Shown one piece after another: positions 45,631-52,660 of a stretch of DNA of 53,785 bases; the stretch's first letter is position 1, and each line of letters begins with the position of its first letter. The DNA is from Pseudomonadota bacterium (GTDB taxonomy: Bacteria; Pseudomonadota; Gammaproteobacteria; Xanthomonadales; Xanthomonadaceae). The translations under genes and the position numbers were made by a program. A model generated the notes under the pieces. That model made no database searches. It was not told the origin of the DNA and saw nothing but the letters and a program-made list of their open reading frames with translations. Location: NCBI GenBank assembly GCA_023388715.1, contig JAEWFT010000040.1, positions 1-53,785 of the forward strand. Reading direction: 5' to 3'.

Positions 45631-46051
45631 GGGGGCACGCTTCGCGCTGGTCGACACGCCGATCGACGCGCCCGCGTTGCAGGCGGCGCTGCGCGACGAC
45701 CGCGCCGGCGCCTGCGCCAGCTTCGAGGGCTGGGTCCGTGACCACAACGACGGCCGCGCGGTGTACGGCCTGCGCTACGAGGCGTATCCCGAGCTGGCGC
45801 AGCGCGAGGGCCAGGCGATCCTGGAGGAAGCGGCGCGTCGCTTCGACATCGTGTCCGCCTCCTGCGTGCACCGGATCGGCACGCTGGCGATCGGCGATCT
45901 CGCGGTCTGGGTGGGGGTAAGCGCGGCGCACCGCGACGCGGCGTTTTCCGCGTGCCGCTGGATCATCGACGAGGTCAAGGCGCGGGTGCCGATCTGGAAG
46001 CACGAGCGCTATCGCGAAGGCGACGCCGGCTGGCTGCATCCCCCGGGCTGA
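45623..46051 (+). CDS. moaE: Molybdopterin synthase catalytic subunit MoaE
   Basis: MoaE joins MoaD to form the heterotetramer that inserts two sulfurs into the pterin. The 142-residue product shows ACASFEGWVRDHNDGRAVYG, LRYEAYPELA, HRIGTLAIGDLAVWVGVSAA and the C-terminal catalytic segment KARVPIWKHERYREGDAGW with the conserved Lys. The GTG at 45623 overlaps moaD by 8 bases. It completes moaACDE; moaB/mog, moeA and moeB are not in the window. Confidence 0.95.
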   Translation: MAEGARFALVDTPIDAPALQAALRDDRAGACASFEGWVRDHNDGRAVYGLRYEAYPELAQREGQAILEEAARRFDIVSASCVHRIGTLAIGDLAVWVGVSAAHRDAAFSACRWIIDEVKARVPIWKHERYREGDAGWLHPPG

Positions 46052-46077
46052 GCGACGAAAAAACGGTAGCCCTAAAC

Positions 46078-46189
46078 GGGTGGCGACCCCGCCGGCTGGC
46101 CTCGGCGCCCGCATCAGTCGATACCGTTGCTGCCTTCCGGCCCTGGCGGGGTTTTCGACCTAGCGTCGCGAGGGGCCGACGGGGCCACC
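46078..46189 (-). ncRNA. ffs: 4.5S signal recognition particle RNA
   Basis: About 112 bases on the minus strand. The universally conserved SRP apical region GGGCCGGAAGGCAGCAACGG (with GGAA tetraloop) is at 46130-46151. The ends pair as GGTGGC...CCCG with CGGGG...GCCACC. This RNA binds Ffh and targets inner-membrane proteins. A run of six T follows the 3' end at about 46060, but without a clear hairpin. Confidence 0.92.
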
Positions 46190-46240
46190 ATAGTCATGCA
46201 TCGCGGGGATGCGCCGGCGCGGGAACCCGCCGGGGCGCGC

Positions 46241-46269
46241 AGTGTAACGATTCCGCCGGCTGCCGGCCA
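46241..46269 (-). promoter_or_regulatory. Candidate ffs promoter
   Basis: On the minus strand TACACT (46241-46246) with a poor -35 (TGGCCG, 17-base spacer) lies about 52 bases before the mature RNA, so a short 5' leader would have to be removed. Confidence 0.35.
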
Positions 46270-46276
46270 GCGATCG

Positions 46277-48628
46277 CTAGCCCTCCGGCGCGCCCGGCAG
46301 CCGCACCCTTGCCAGCCGCAGGGCATTGCCCACCACCGACACCGAGCTAAGGCTCATCGCCAGCGCCGCGATCATCGGGCTGAGCAGCAAGCCCCACACC
46401 GGATACAGCACGCCGGCCGCGACCGGCACCCCGATCGCGTTGTAGAGGAACGCGAAGCCCAGGTTCTGGCGCATGTTGCGCACTGTCGCCTCCGACAGCG
46501 CGCGGGCGCGCAGGATGCCGCGCAGGTCGCCCTTGACCAGGGTGACGTGGGCGCTGGACATGGCCACGTCGGTGCCGGTGCCCATCGCGATGCCGATGTC
46601 CGCCCCGGCCAGCGCCGGCGCATCGTTGATGCCGTCGCCGGCCATCCCGACCCGGTGGCCCTCGCTGCGCAGGCGCTGCACCAGCGCGGCCTTGTCCTCC
46701 GGCCGCACTTCGCCATGCACCTGCTCGATCCCCAGCTCGCGCGCGACGGCCAGCGCGGTGGTCTGGCCGTCGCCGGTGGCCATCACCACCTGCACGCCGT
46801 GCGCGCGCAGGGCGGCGATCGCGGGCCGTGCCGACGGCTTGATCGGGTCGGCGACCGCGAGCATGCCGAGCGCATCGCCGCCTGAGGCAAGGAACATCAC
46901 GCTGGCGCCGCTCGCGCGCAGGCGTTCCGCTTCATCCTGGAAACGGGCGACGTCCACGCCGTGATCGTCCATCAACGCGCGGTTGCCCAGCAGCAGCGGC
47001 CTGCCATCGACCTCGCCGCGCACGCCGGAGCCGGTGATGGAATCGAAACCGGCGACGGGCGACAACGCCAAGCCGCGTGCGCGCGCCTCGGCGACGATCG
47101 CGTCAGCCAGCGGGTGCTCGCTGCCCTGATCGAGGCTCGCGGCCAGCCGCAGCACATCCTCGTCGCGCAGCGTCGCGTTGCCGACCGCGGTGCGGAACGC
47201 GGGGCGGCCTTCGGTGAGGGTACCGGTCTTGTCCACCACCAGCGTATCCAGCGTGCGGAAGCGCTCGATCGCCTCGGCGTCGCGGAAGAGCACGCCGGCC
47301 TGCGCGGCGCGGCCGGTGGCGACCATGATGGACATCGGCGTGGCCAGGCCCAGCGCGCAGGGGCAGGCGATGATCAGCACCGACACCGCGTTGAGCACGG
47401 CCCACGTCCACGACGGTTCCGGCCCGAACAGGCCCCAGGCGAAGAACGTCACCACCGCGATCGCGGCGACCGCCAGCACGAACCAGTATGCGACCTTGTC
47501 CGCCATGCGCTGCATCGGTGCGCGCGAACGTTGCGCCTGCGCCACCAGCTGGACGATCCGCGCCAGCACGGTGTCCGAACCCACCTGTTCGGCGCGCATC
47601 ACCAGCGCGCCGGTGCCGTTGAGGGTGGCGCCGATCAGGCGGTCGCCCGCGGCCTTCGTGACCGGCATCGGCTCACCACTGAGCATCGATTCGTCGACGC
47701 TGGAACGGCCTTCCAGCACGGTCCCGTCCACCGGCACGGTTTCACCCGGGCGCACCCGCAGGCGGTCGCCGACATGGACGTGCTCCAGCGGGATGTCCTG
47801 CTCGCTGCCATCGTCGCCGAGCCTGCGCGCGGTTTTTGGCGCAAGCCCCAGCAGCGCCTTGATCGCCGCAGACGTCTTGGAGCGCGCGCGCAACTCCAGC
47901 AGCTGGCCAAGCAGCGTCAGCGAGACGATCACCGCCGCCGCCTCGAAATACACGCCCACGCGGCCGTGCTCGCGGAACGAATCCGGGAAGACGCCTGGCG
48001 CCACCGTCGCCACCACGCTGTAGCCGTAGGCAGCGGCCACGCCGATGCCGATCAGGGTCCACATGTTGGGGCTGCGGTTGCGGATCGACTGCACGCACCG
48101 CTGGAAGAACGGCCAGCCCGCCCACAGCACCACCGGCGTTGCCAGCACCAGTTCCAGCCAGGTGCGGGTGGCCACCGGCAGCGCGGGGAGCAAATGCCCG
48201 AACATCGCCAGCAAAAGTACGGCGAGCGTCAGCGGCAGCGTCCACCAGAAGCGCCGGCCGAAATCACGCAGCTCGGGGTTCTCCTCCTCGTCCAGGCTGG
48301 GCATCTCCGGCTCCAGCGCCATGCCGCAGATCGGGCAGGTGCCCGGGCCTTCCTGGCGGATTTCGGGATGCATCGGGCAGGTGTAGATCACTCCCGCCAC
48401 GACCGGCTCGGGCGCGCGCGGCTGCAGGAAGCGCTGGGGGTCGGCGACGAACCTCTCACGGCACTTCGCGCTGCAGAAGTGGTAGGCGATGCCGTCCACC
48501 TCGGCGCTGCCGCCCCGGGGATTCGCCGCGTCGACGGTCATGCCGCAGACCGGGTCGATGGCGGTGGCGCCGGCAGCCGGGGCGTGGCAACAACTGGCGT
48601 TTCCCTTGGCGTCTCCGGGGTCGTGCAT
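46277..48628 (-). CDS. Copper-translocating P1B-type ATPase (CopF-like)
   Basis: The 783-residue pump exports Cu(I) from the cytoplasm. The N-terminus lacks a CxxC HMA domain. It carries a YHS-type domain (about 23-70, DPVCGMTVD, FCSAKCRERF) and a heavy-metal-binding module (82-108, YTCPMHPEI, TCPICGMALEP), as in CopF/SilP-type pumps. Eight membrane helices are expected; the transport site CPC is at 422-424, the phosphorylated Asp466 is in DKTGT, the SEHPLA motif has His505-Pro506, and GDGINDAPAL forms the hinge. It is the last gene of the cop operon, 15 bases after the DUF411 gene. Confidence 0.96.
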   Translation of the reverse strand: MHDPGDAKGNASCCHAPAAGATAIDPVCGMTVDAANPRGGSAEVDGIAYHFCSAKCRERFVADPQRFLQPRAPEPVVAGVIYTCPMHPEIRQEGPGTCPICGMALEPEMPSLDEEENPELRDFGRRFWWTLPLTLAVLLLAMFGHLLPALPVATRTWLELVLATPVVLWAGWPFFQRCVQSIRNRSPNMWTLIGIGVAAAYGYSVVATVAPGVFPDSFREHGRVGVYFEAAAVIVSLTLLGQLLELRARSKTSAAIKALLGLAPKTARRLGDDGSEQDIPLEHVHVGDRLRVRPGETVPVDGTVLEGRSSVDESMLSGEPMPVTKAAGDRLIGATLNGTGALVMRAEQVGSDTVLARIVQLVAQAQRSRAPMQRMADKVAYWFVLAVAAIAVVTFFAWGLFGPEPSWTWAVLNAVSVLIIACPCALGLATPMSIMVATGRAAQAGVLFRDAEAIERFRTLDTLVVDKTGTLTEGRPAFRTAVGNATLRDEDVLRLAASLDQGSEHPLADAIVAEARARGLALSPVAGFDSITGSGVRGEVDGRPLLLGNRALMDDHGVDVARFQDEAERLRASGASVMFLASGGDALGMLAVADPIKPSARPAIAALRAHGVQVVMATGDGQTTALAVARELGIEQVHGEVRPEDKAALVQRLRSEGHRVGMAGDGINDAPALAGADIGIAMGTGTDVAMSSAHVTLVKGDLRGILRARALSEATVRNMRQNLGFAFLYNAIGVPVAAGVLYPVWGLLLSPMIAALAMSLSSVSVVGNALRLARVRLPGAPEG

Positions 48629-48643
48629 GGCGTGTCTCCCGCG

Positions 48644-49186
48644 TCAGTTTCCGTGGCTTGCCCACGCGCGGGTGCTGCCATCGCGCTGCACCAGTTCCAC
48701 GGTGTAGGGCTGCACCGTCCCGTCCGGGCTTTCCATTCCGGGCGAACCGATTGGCATGCCCGGCAATACCAGGCCGCGTGCCTCCGGCTTTTCGGCCAGC
48801 AGGCGCTTGATGTCGGCGGCGGGCACGTGGCCTTCCACGATGTAGCCGGCCACCTCCGCGGTGTGGCACGACCCCTTTCCGTAGGGAACACCGAGGCGTT
48901 CCTTGGTCGGTCCGAGGTCGTCGTGGTCCTGCACCTCGACCGCGAAGCCCGCCTCGCGCAGGTGCTCGACCCACGCCCCGCAGCAGCCGCAGGTGGGTGT
49001 CTTGTGGACAAGGATGCTGGCGAGGGTGGCATCCACGCGGGCGGGCGCGTCCGTGACGCCGGCGGCGGTTGGCGCGGTCACCGCTGCGGCGGTGGGCGCT
49101 TCCGGCGCAGGGGCGGCGTTGCAGCCGGTGGTGGCAAAGGCAAGGCCCAGGGTCGCGGTGCCGATCAGGAGATGGAAATGGCGCAT
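48644..49186 (-). CDS. DUF411 metal-binding protein (CopG-like)
   Basis: The start at 49186 lies behind a good GGAGGA site. The N-terminus is a lipoprotein or Sec signal (LGLAFATTGC, Cys22). The DUF411 domain (about 58-175) carries the Cys66-X-Cys68-Cys69 motif (TPTCGCCGAW), SCHTAEVAGYIVEGHVP and LVLPGMPIGSPGME. DUF411 proteins of copper clusters (CopG) bind or oxidise copper in the periplasm. It lies between copB and the ATPase in one operon. The frame is open much further upstream, but that part is antisense-like noise inside copB. Confidence 0.92.
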   Translation of the reverse strand: MRHFHLLIGTATLGLAFATTGCNAAPAPEAPTAAAVTAPTAAGVTDAPARVDATLASILVHKTPTCGCCGAWVEHLREAGFAVEVQDHDDLGPTKERLGVPYGKGSCHTAEVAGYIVEGHVPAADIKRLLAEKPEARGLVLPGMPIGSPGMESPDGTVQPYTVELVQRDGSTRAWASHGN

Positions 49187-49218
49187 GGCGGGTCCTCCGA
49201 TGTCTGGAAAGTGAGGGG

Positions 49219-50100
49219 TCAGAACCACAGGCGAACGCCGGCGACGAACTTCGTCCCCGATGCATCCTCGCCGGCGGTGCGCCGCAGGCGGGCGGTTTCG
49301 CCGAACGTCCGCTCGTGGGCAATGCCGACGTAGGGCGCGAAGCGGCGGGTGAACTCGTAGCGCAGCCGGATCCCGGCCTCGGCGGACGACAGCCCGGCGC
49401 CGATCCCCAGGACGGGGTCGTCCTTGCCATGCACGGTGGCTTCGGCACCCCACTTCAGGATCAGCTTGTTGGTCAGCAGGGTGTCGTATTCGGCTTCGGC
49501 CACCAGGGCGCTGCGGCCGCCCTGGCCAAGGTAGGCGGTGGCCCCCACCTCGAATTTGTAGGGCGCAAGCCCGTGCACGCCGAGGGCCAGCCAGCTGCGC
49601 CCCGGGCCTTCGCCGAAGTCGTGGCGCACGCCGGCCACCACATCCCACCAGGCGCGGATCCCCTGGCTGTAAAGGGCCTCCACGCTTGCGCGTTCGATGC
49701 CGCCATCGCGCTGGTGGCCTTCGCTGCGCCAGGCGAACCTGCGCACGTCGCCGCCGATCCAGCCGCTGGCCTCCCAGTCGACGCCGTCGGCATGATCCTC
49801 GTCCACCCACTCCAGGCGGTCGATCACGGTGAGGGCGTGCACGCTGGTGCCATGCGCGTGGTGCGCGTGGACGTCCGGGAACGCCGCCTTGCGGTCGGCT
49901 TCGGTTAGGGCGGGGATCGGCTCGCGCGGTGACTGCGCGGCCGGGCTTTCCGCCTCATGGGCATCGTGCTGGGCGTGGCTGGAGGAAGGCGTGGCGGGCG
50001 TTGCCGGAGGGTAGTGGTCGTGCTGCGCGTAGGCCGCCAATGGCGCCGCCGCCAGGCAGGCCAGCAGCGCCAGTCGCTGCGCCGGGCGAACGGCGCTCAT
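49219..50100 (-). CDS. copB: Copper resistance outer-membrane protein CopB
   Basis: The 293-residue product has a signal peptide (LALLACLAAAPLAAYA) and a His-rich N-terminus (QHDHYPPAT, HAQHDAHEAE, DVHAHHAHGTSVHA). A beta-barrel follows with alternating residues, ending in the outer-membrane C-terminal aromatic GVRLWF. CopB binds or excludes copper at the outer membrane. Its ATG overlaps the copA stop by four bases. The usual Met-rich repeats of longer CopB proteins are absent; His-rich stretches take their place. Confidence 0.95.
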   Translation of the reverse strand: MSAVRPAQRLALLACLAAAPLAAYAQHDHYPPATPATPSSSHAQHDAHEAESPAAQSPREPIPALTEADRKAAFPDVHAHHAHGTSVHALTVIDRLEWVDEDHADGVDWEASGWIGGDVRRFAWRSEGHQRDGGIERASVEALYSQGIRAWWDVVAGVRHDFGEGPGRSWLALGVHGLAPYKFEVGATAYLGQGGRSALVAEAEYDTLLTNKLILKWGAEATVHGKDDPVLGIGAGLSSAEAGIRLRYEFTRRFAPYVGIAHERTFGETARLRRTAGEDASGTKFVAGVRLWF

Positions 50101-51896
50101 GCCCCTTCCTCCACCCGCACCTCGCGGAACATGCCCGACTCCATGTGGAAGAACAGGTGGCAGTGGTAGGCCCAGCGGCCCAGTGCGTCGGCGCGCACGC
50201 GGTACGAGCGGCGGGTGCCGGGCGGCATGTCGACCGTGTGCTTGCGCAGGTGGAACGCCCCCTGTTCGTCCTCCAGGTCGCTCCACAGGCCGTGCAGGTG
50301 GATCGGGTGGCTCATCATGGTGTCGTTGACCAGGACGATGCGCAGGCGTTCGCCGTAGGTCATGCGCAGCGGCTCGGCCTGGGCGAACTTGATGCCGTCG
50401 AACGACCACGCGAACTTCTCCATGTGCCCGGTCAGGTGCAGCTCGACGGTGCGCCCGGGCTCGCGCCCGTCGGGATCCTCGAAGAGGCTGCGCAGCGCGC
50501 CGTAGGTGGCGACCTTGCGCCCGTTGTCGCGCAGCCCGATGCCGGGGTCCGACAGCCGCGGCTGCGGCGTCATCGTCTGCATGTCCACCAGCGGATTGTT
50601 GGTCTCGCTGGCCGGATGGGCCTGCATGCCGCCGCCGTGGTCCATGCCGGCCATCGCTGCGCCGCAGGCCATCTCGCCGCCTTGCATCATCGCCGCGCCG
50701 CAGCTCATCCCGCCGCCGCCGGCCATGTGGCCATGGCCCATGTCCGCCATGGTCAGCAAAGGACGCGCATCCAGCGGCGGCACCGGTGCGCGCAGGCCCT
50801 CGCGCACGGCGAGGGTGCCGTTGACCCAGCCGGTGCGGCCGTTGTCCTGGGCGAAGATCGTGTAGGCCTCCTGGCCCCTGGGCTCCACGATCACGTCGTA
50901 GGTTTCCGCCGCCGCCAGCCGCACCTCGTCCACCGTCAGCGGATGCACGTACTGGCCGTCCACCGCGACCACGGTCATCGCAAGGCCGGGGATGCGCAGG
51001 TCGAAGTAGGTCATCGCCGAGCCGTTGATCAGGCGCAGCCGGATCTTTTCGCCCGGCTTGAACAGCCCGGTCCAGTTGCCCAGCGAGGTCGTGCCGTTCA
51101 GCAGGTAGGTGTAGGTCTGCGCGTTGACGTCGGACAGGTCGGTGGGGGTCATCCGCATCCGGCCCCAGGCCTTGCGGTCCTCGACGGTGGCGGGCATGCC
51201 CTCGCGCTCCACGTCGCGCAGGAAGTCGCCGACGGTGCGCTGGTAGAGGTTGTCGTGCATCGGCATCTTCTTCAGCCGCGCGAACAGCTTCGCCGGGTCC
51301 ATGTCGGTCCAGTCGGACAGGAACACCACGTAGTCGCGGTCGTAGGCGAACGGCTCCGGCGCGATCGGGTCGATCACCAATGGCCCGTACATCCCGCCCT
51401 GTTCCTGGAAGCCGGAATGGCTGTGGTACCAGTAGGTGCCGGCCTGCTTCACGTCGAAGCGGTAGAGGAAGCTCTCGCCGGGACGGATGCCATCGAAGCT
51501 CATGCCCGGCACGCCGTCCATGTTGGCCGGCAGCAGGATGCCGTGCCAGTGGATCGAGGTGTCGGGTCCATGGATCGAGCCGCGCGGCAATTCATTGCGC
51601 ACGCGCAGGCTGACCGTGGTGCCTTCCTTCCAGCGCAGCAGCGGCGCGGGCAGGCTGCCATTGATGGTGACCGCGGGACGCACCACGCCGGTGTAGTTGA
51701 CCAGGGTTTCGCCGACCCGCAGGTCGAACTCGGTGCCGGCCAAGACCTCGGCCGCGCCGGGGGAACGCACCGCCCAGGCATGCCGGGGCAGGCCCAATGC
51801 GGCGACGGCGCCTGCGGAGGCGAGCCCCTGCACGAAGCGGCGGCGGGTCAGTGGCGGGACGGCGCCATGACGGGAAATCGACATCAGGTACTCCAT
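50097..51896 (-). CDS. copA: Periplasmic multicopper oxidase CopA
   Basis: CopA oxidises Cu(I) and binds copper in the periplasm. The 599-residue precursor has a Tat signal (TRRRFVQGLASAG, residues 17-29). All copper-ligand motifs are present: HWHG (116-119), HSHS (158-161), HPIHLHG (530-536) and HCHLFFHMESGM (578-589). A Met/His-rich segment (about 383-428) separates domains 2 and 3. The ATG at 51884 (MSISRHG) is an alternative start that removes four residues. It follows copL after about 75-87 bases and is coupled to copB. Confidence 0.97.
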   Translation of the reverse strand: MEYLMSISRHGAVPPLTRRRFVQGLASAGAVAALGLPRHAWAVRSPGAAEVLAGTEFDLRVGETLVNYTGVVRPAVTINGSLPAPLLRWKEGTTVSLRVRNELPRGSIHGPDTSIHWHGILLPANMDGVPGMSFDGIRPGESFLYRFDVKQAGTYWYHSHSGFQEQGGMYGPLVIDPIAPEPFAYDRDYVVFLSDWTDMDPAKLFARLKKMPMHDNLYQRTVGDFLRDVEREGMPATVEDRKAWGRMRMTPTDLSDVNAQTYTYLLNGTTSLGNWTGLFKPGEKIRLRLINGSAMTYFDLRIPGLAMTVVAVDGQYVHPLTVDEVRLAAAETYDVIVEPRGQEAYTIFAQDNGRTGWVNGTLAVREGLRAPVPPLDARPLLTMADMGHGHMAGGGGMSCGAAMMQGGEMACGAAMAGMDHGGGMQAHPASETNNPLVDMQTMTPQPRLSDPGIGLRDNGRKVATYGALRSLFEDPDGREPGRTVELHLTGHMEKFAWSFDGIKFAQAEPLRMTYGERLRIVLVNDTMMSHPIHLHGLWSDLEDEQGAFHLRKHTVDMPPGTRRSYRVRADALGRWAYHCHLFFHMESGMFREVRVEEGA

Positions 51897-51971
51897 CGAA
51901 CAAACGACCGCGAAAGCGGCAGGTCCCCCGTGGCGGCCACGGAGGCAGAATCCGCGCGGGACCGCGCGGGC
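51897..51971 (-). promoter_or_regulatory. copL-copA leader with palindromes
   Basis: The gap holds a perfect 6-bp inverted repeat CCGTGG-CGG-CCACGG (51928-51942) and a directly repeated palindrome CCGCGCGGG-A-CCGCGCGGG (51952-51970). It may contain a regulatory RNA structure or operator. Confidence 0.4.
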
Positions 51972-52367
51972 CTAGGCGTTGGCGATGGGAGGCCGGATGT
52001 CCTCGCGCAAGCCGGGTGCCGGCAGGCCGTCGATGGCCACGCGCGCCCGCAGTTGCGACGCGGGGCAGCCACCGGGAAGCGCCCGGATGGCCCCGGCCAC
52101 CGCCGCCAGGTTCAGGCACGGGCACTGACAGCTCCCGGTGTCGGCGCAGCAGTCCTTGCCACAGGCATGGCCTTCCGCCGATGCGGAGTGCGTCATGCCA
52201 ATCGCCGGATGCTCGCCGTGGGTGGCGTCCGGCGCTGCCTGAGCGTCAGTCTGTAACGGAGGAGCCGCGGCGGGCAGCGTTCCCATCGCGACCGCAGCGG
52301 CGGCGTTGCCGATGCCGCCCAGCAGCAACGCGCAGGCCAGCATCCAGTGGATCAGGCAGCGGAACAT
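51972..52367 (-). CDS. copL: CopL family metal-binding regulatory protein
   Basis: The 131-residue product has a signal peptide (MFRCLIHWMLACALLLGGIG, cleaved near AAAA) and a Cys/His-rich segment at about 50-84 (HGEHPAIGMTHS, GHACGKDCCADTGSCQCPC). In Xanthomonas copL lies directly upstream of copAB and is required for copper-induced copA expression; the mechanism is not clear. The ATG at 52367 is the only start with a signal. A -10-like TAAAGT lies 7 bases upstream, so the transcript may be nearly leaderless. Confidence 0.85.
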   Translation of the reverse strand: MFRCLIHWMLACALLLGGIGNAAAAVAMGTLPAAAPPLQTDAQAAPDATHGEHPAIGMTHSASAEGHACGKDCCADTGSCQCPCLNLAAVAGAIRALPGGCPASQLRARVAIDGLPAPGLREDIRPPIANA

Positions 52368-52412
52368 GGGGCGAACTTTAGCATCCACCCAACCCGCCTC
52401 CCGTGACGCCGG

Positions 52413-52448
52413 CGCAAAGCAAAAGCCCCTGCGAAAAGCAGGGGCTCT
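52413..52448 (-). terminator. Terminator of tRNA-Ser(GGA)
   Basis: On the minus strand AGCCCCTGC-5-GCAGGGGCT is followed by TTTGCTTTG. Confidence 0.9.
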
Positions 52449-52458
52449 TGGGTGACGC

Positions 52459-52551
52459 TGGCGGAGAGAGGGGGATTCGAACCCCCGAAGCGCGGTTTAG
52501 ACGCTTACACACTTTCCAGGCGTGCTCCTTCAACCACTCGGACACCTCTCC
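52459..52551 (-). tRNA. tRNA-Ser(GGA)
   Basis: 93-base class II tRNA with encoded CCA. Acceptor GGAGAGG/CTCTCC, anticodon loop CTGGAAA (GGA) and a long variable arm. Confidence 0.97.
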
Positions 52552-52590
52552 GGAAGTGTCGGACAGCGCGTCTGCGCCGCCGGGCCGGCC

Positions 52591-52619
52591 ATTCTAGCGG
52601 CGGGCGGGCGGCGCCACAA
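52591..52619 (-). promoter_or_regulatory. Promoter of tRNA-Ser(GGA)
   Basis: On the minus strand TTGTGG, 17 bases, then TAGAAT, 39 bases before the tRNA. Confidence 0.6.
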
Positions 52620-52660
52620 GGAAGCCGCGCCGGCGCCGGGGCGCATGCCACAATGGCGGC

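Noticed and set aside
46961..49333. 790-codon frame opposite the copper ATPase and DUF411 gene
   Set aside because: Antisense to two clear genes, low-complexity residue use, no recognisable domain.
49929..52256. 775-codon frame opposite copA, copB and copL
   Set aside because: Antisense shadow; His/Val/Asp/Gln rich with no motif.
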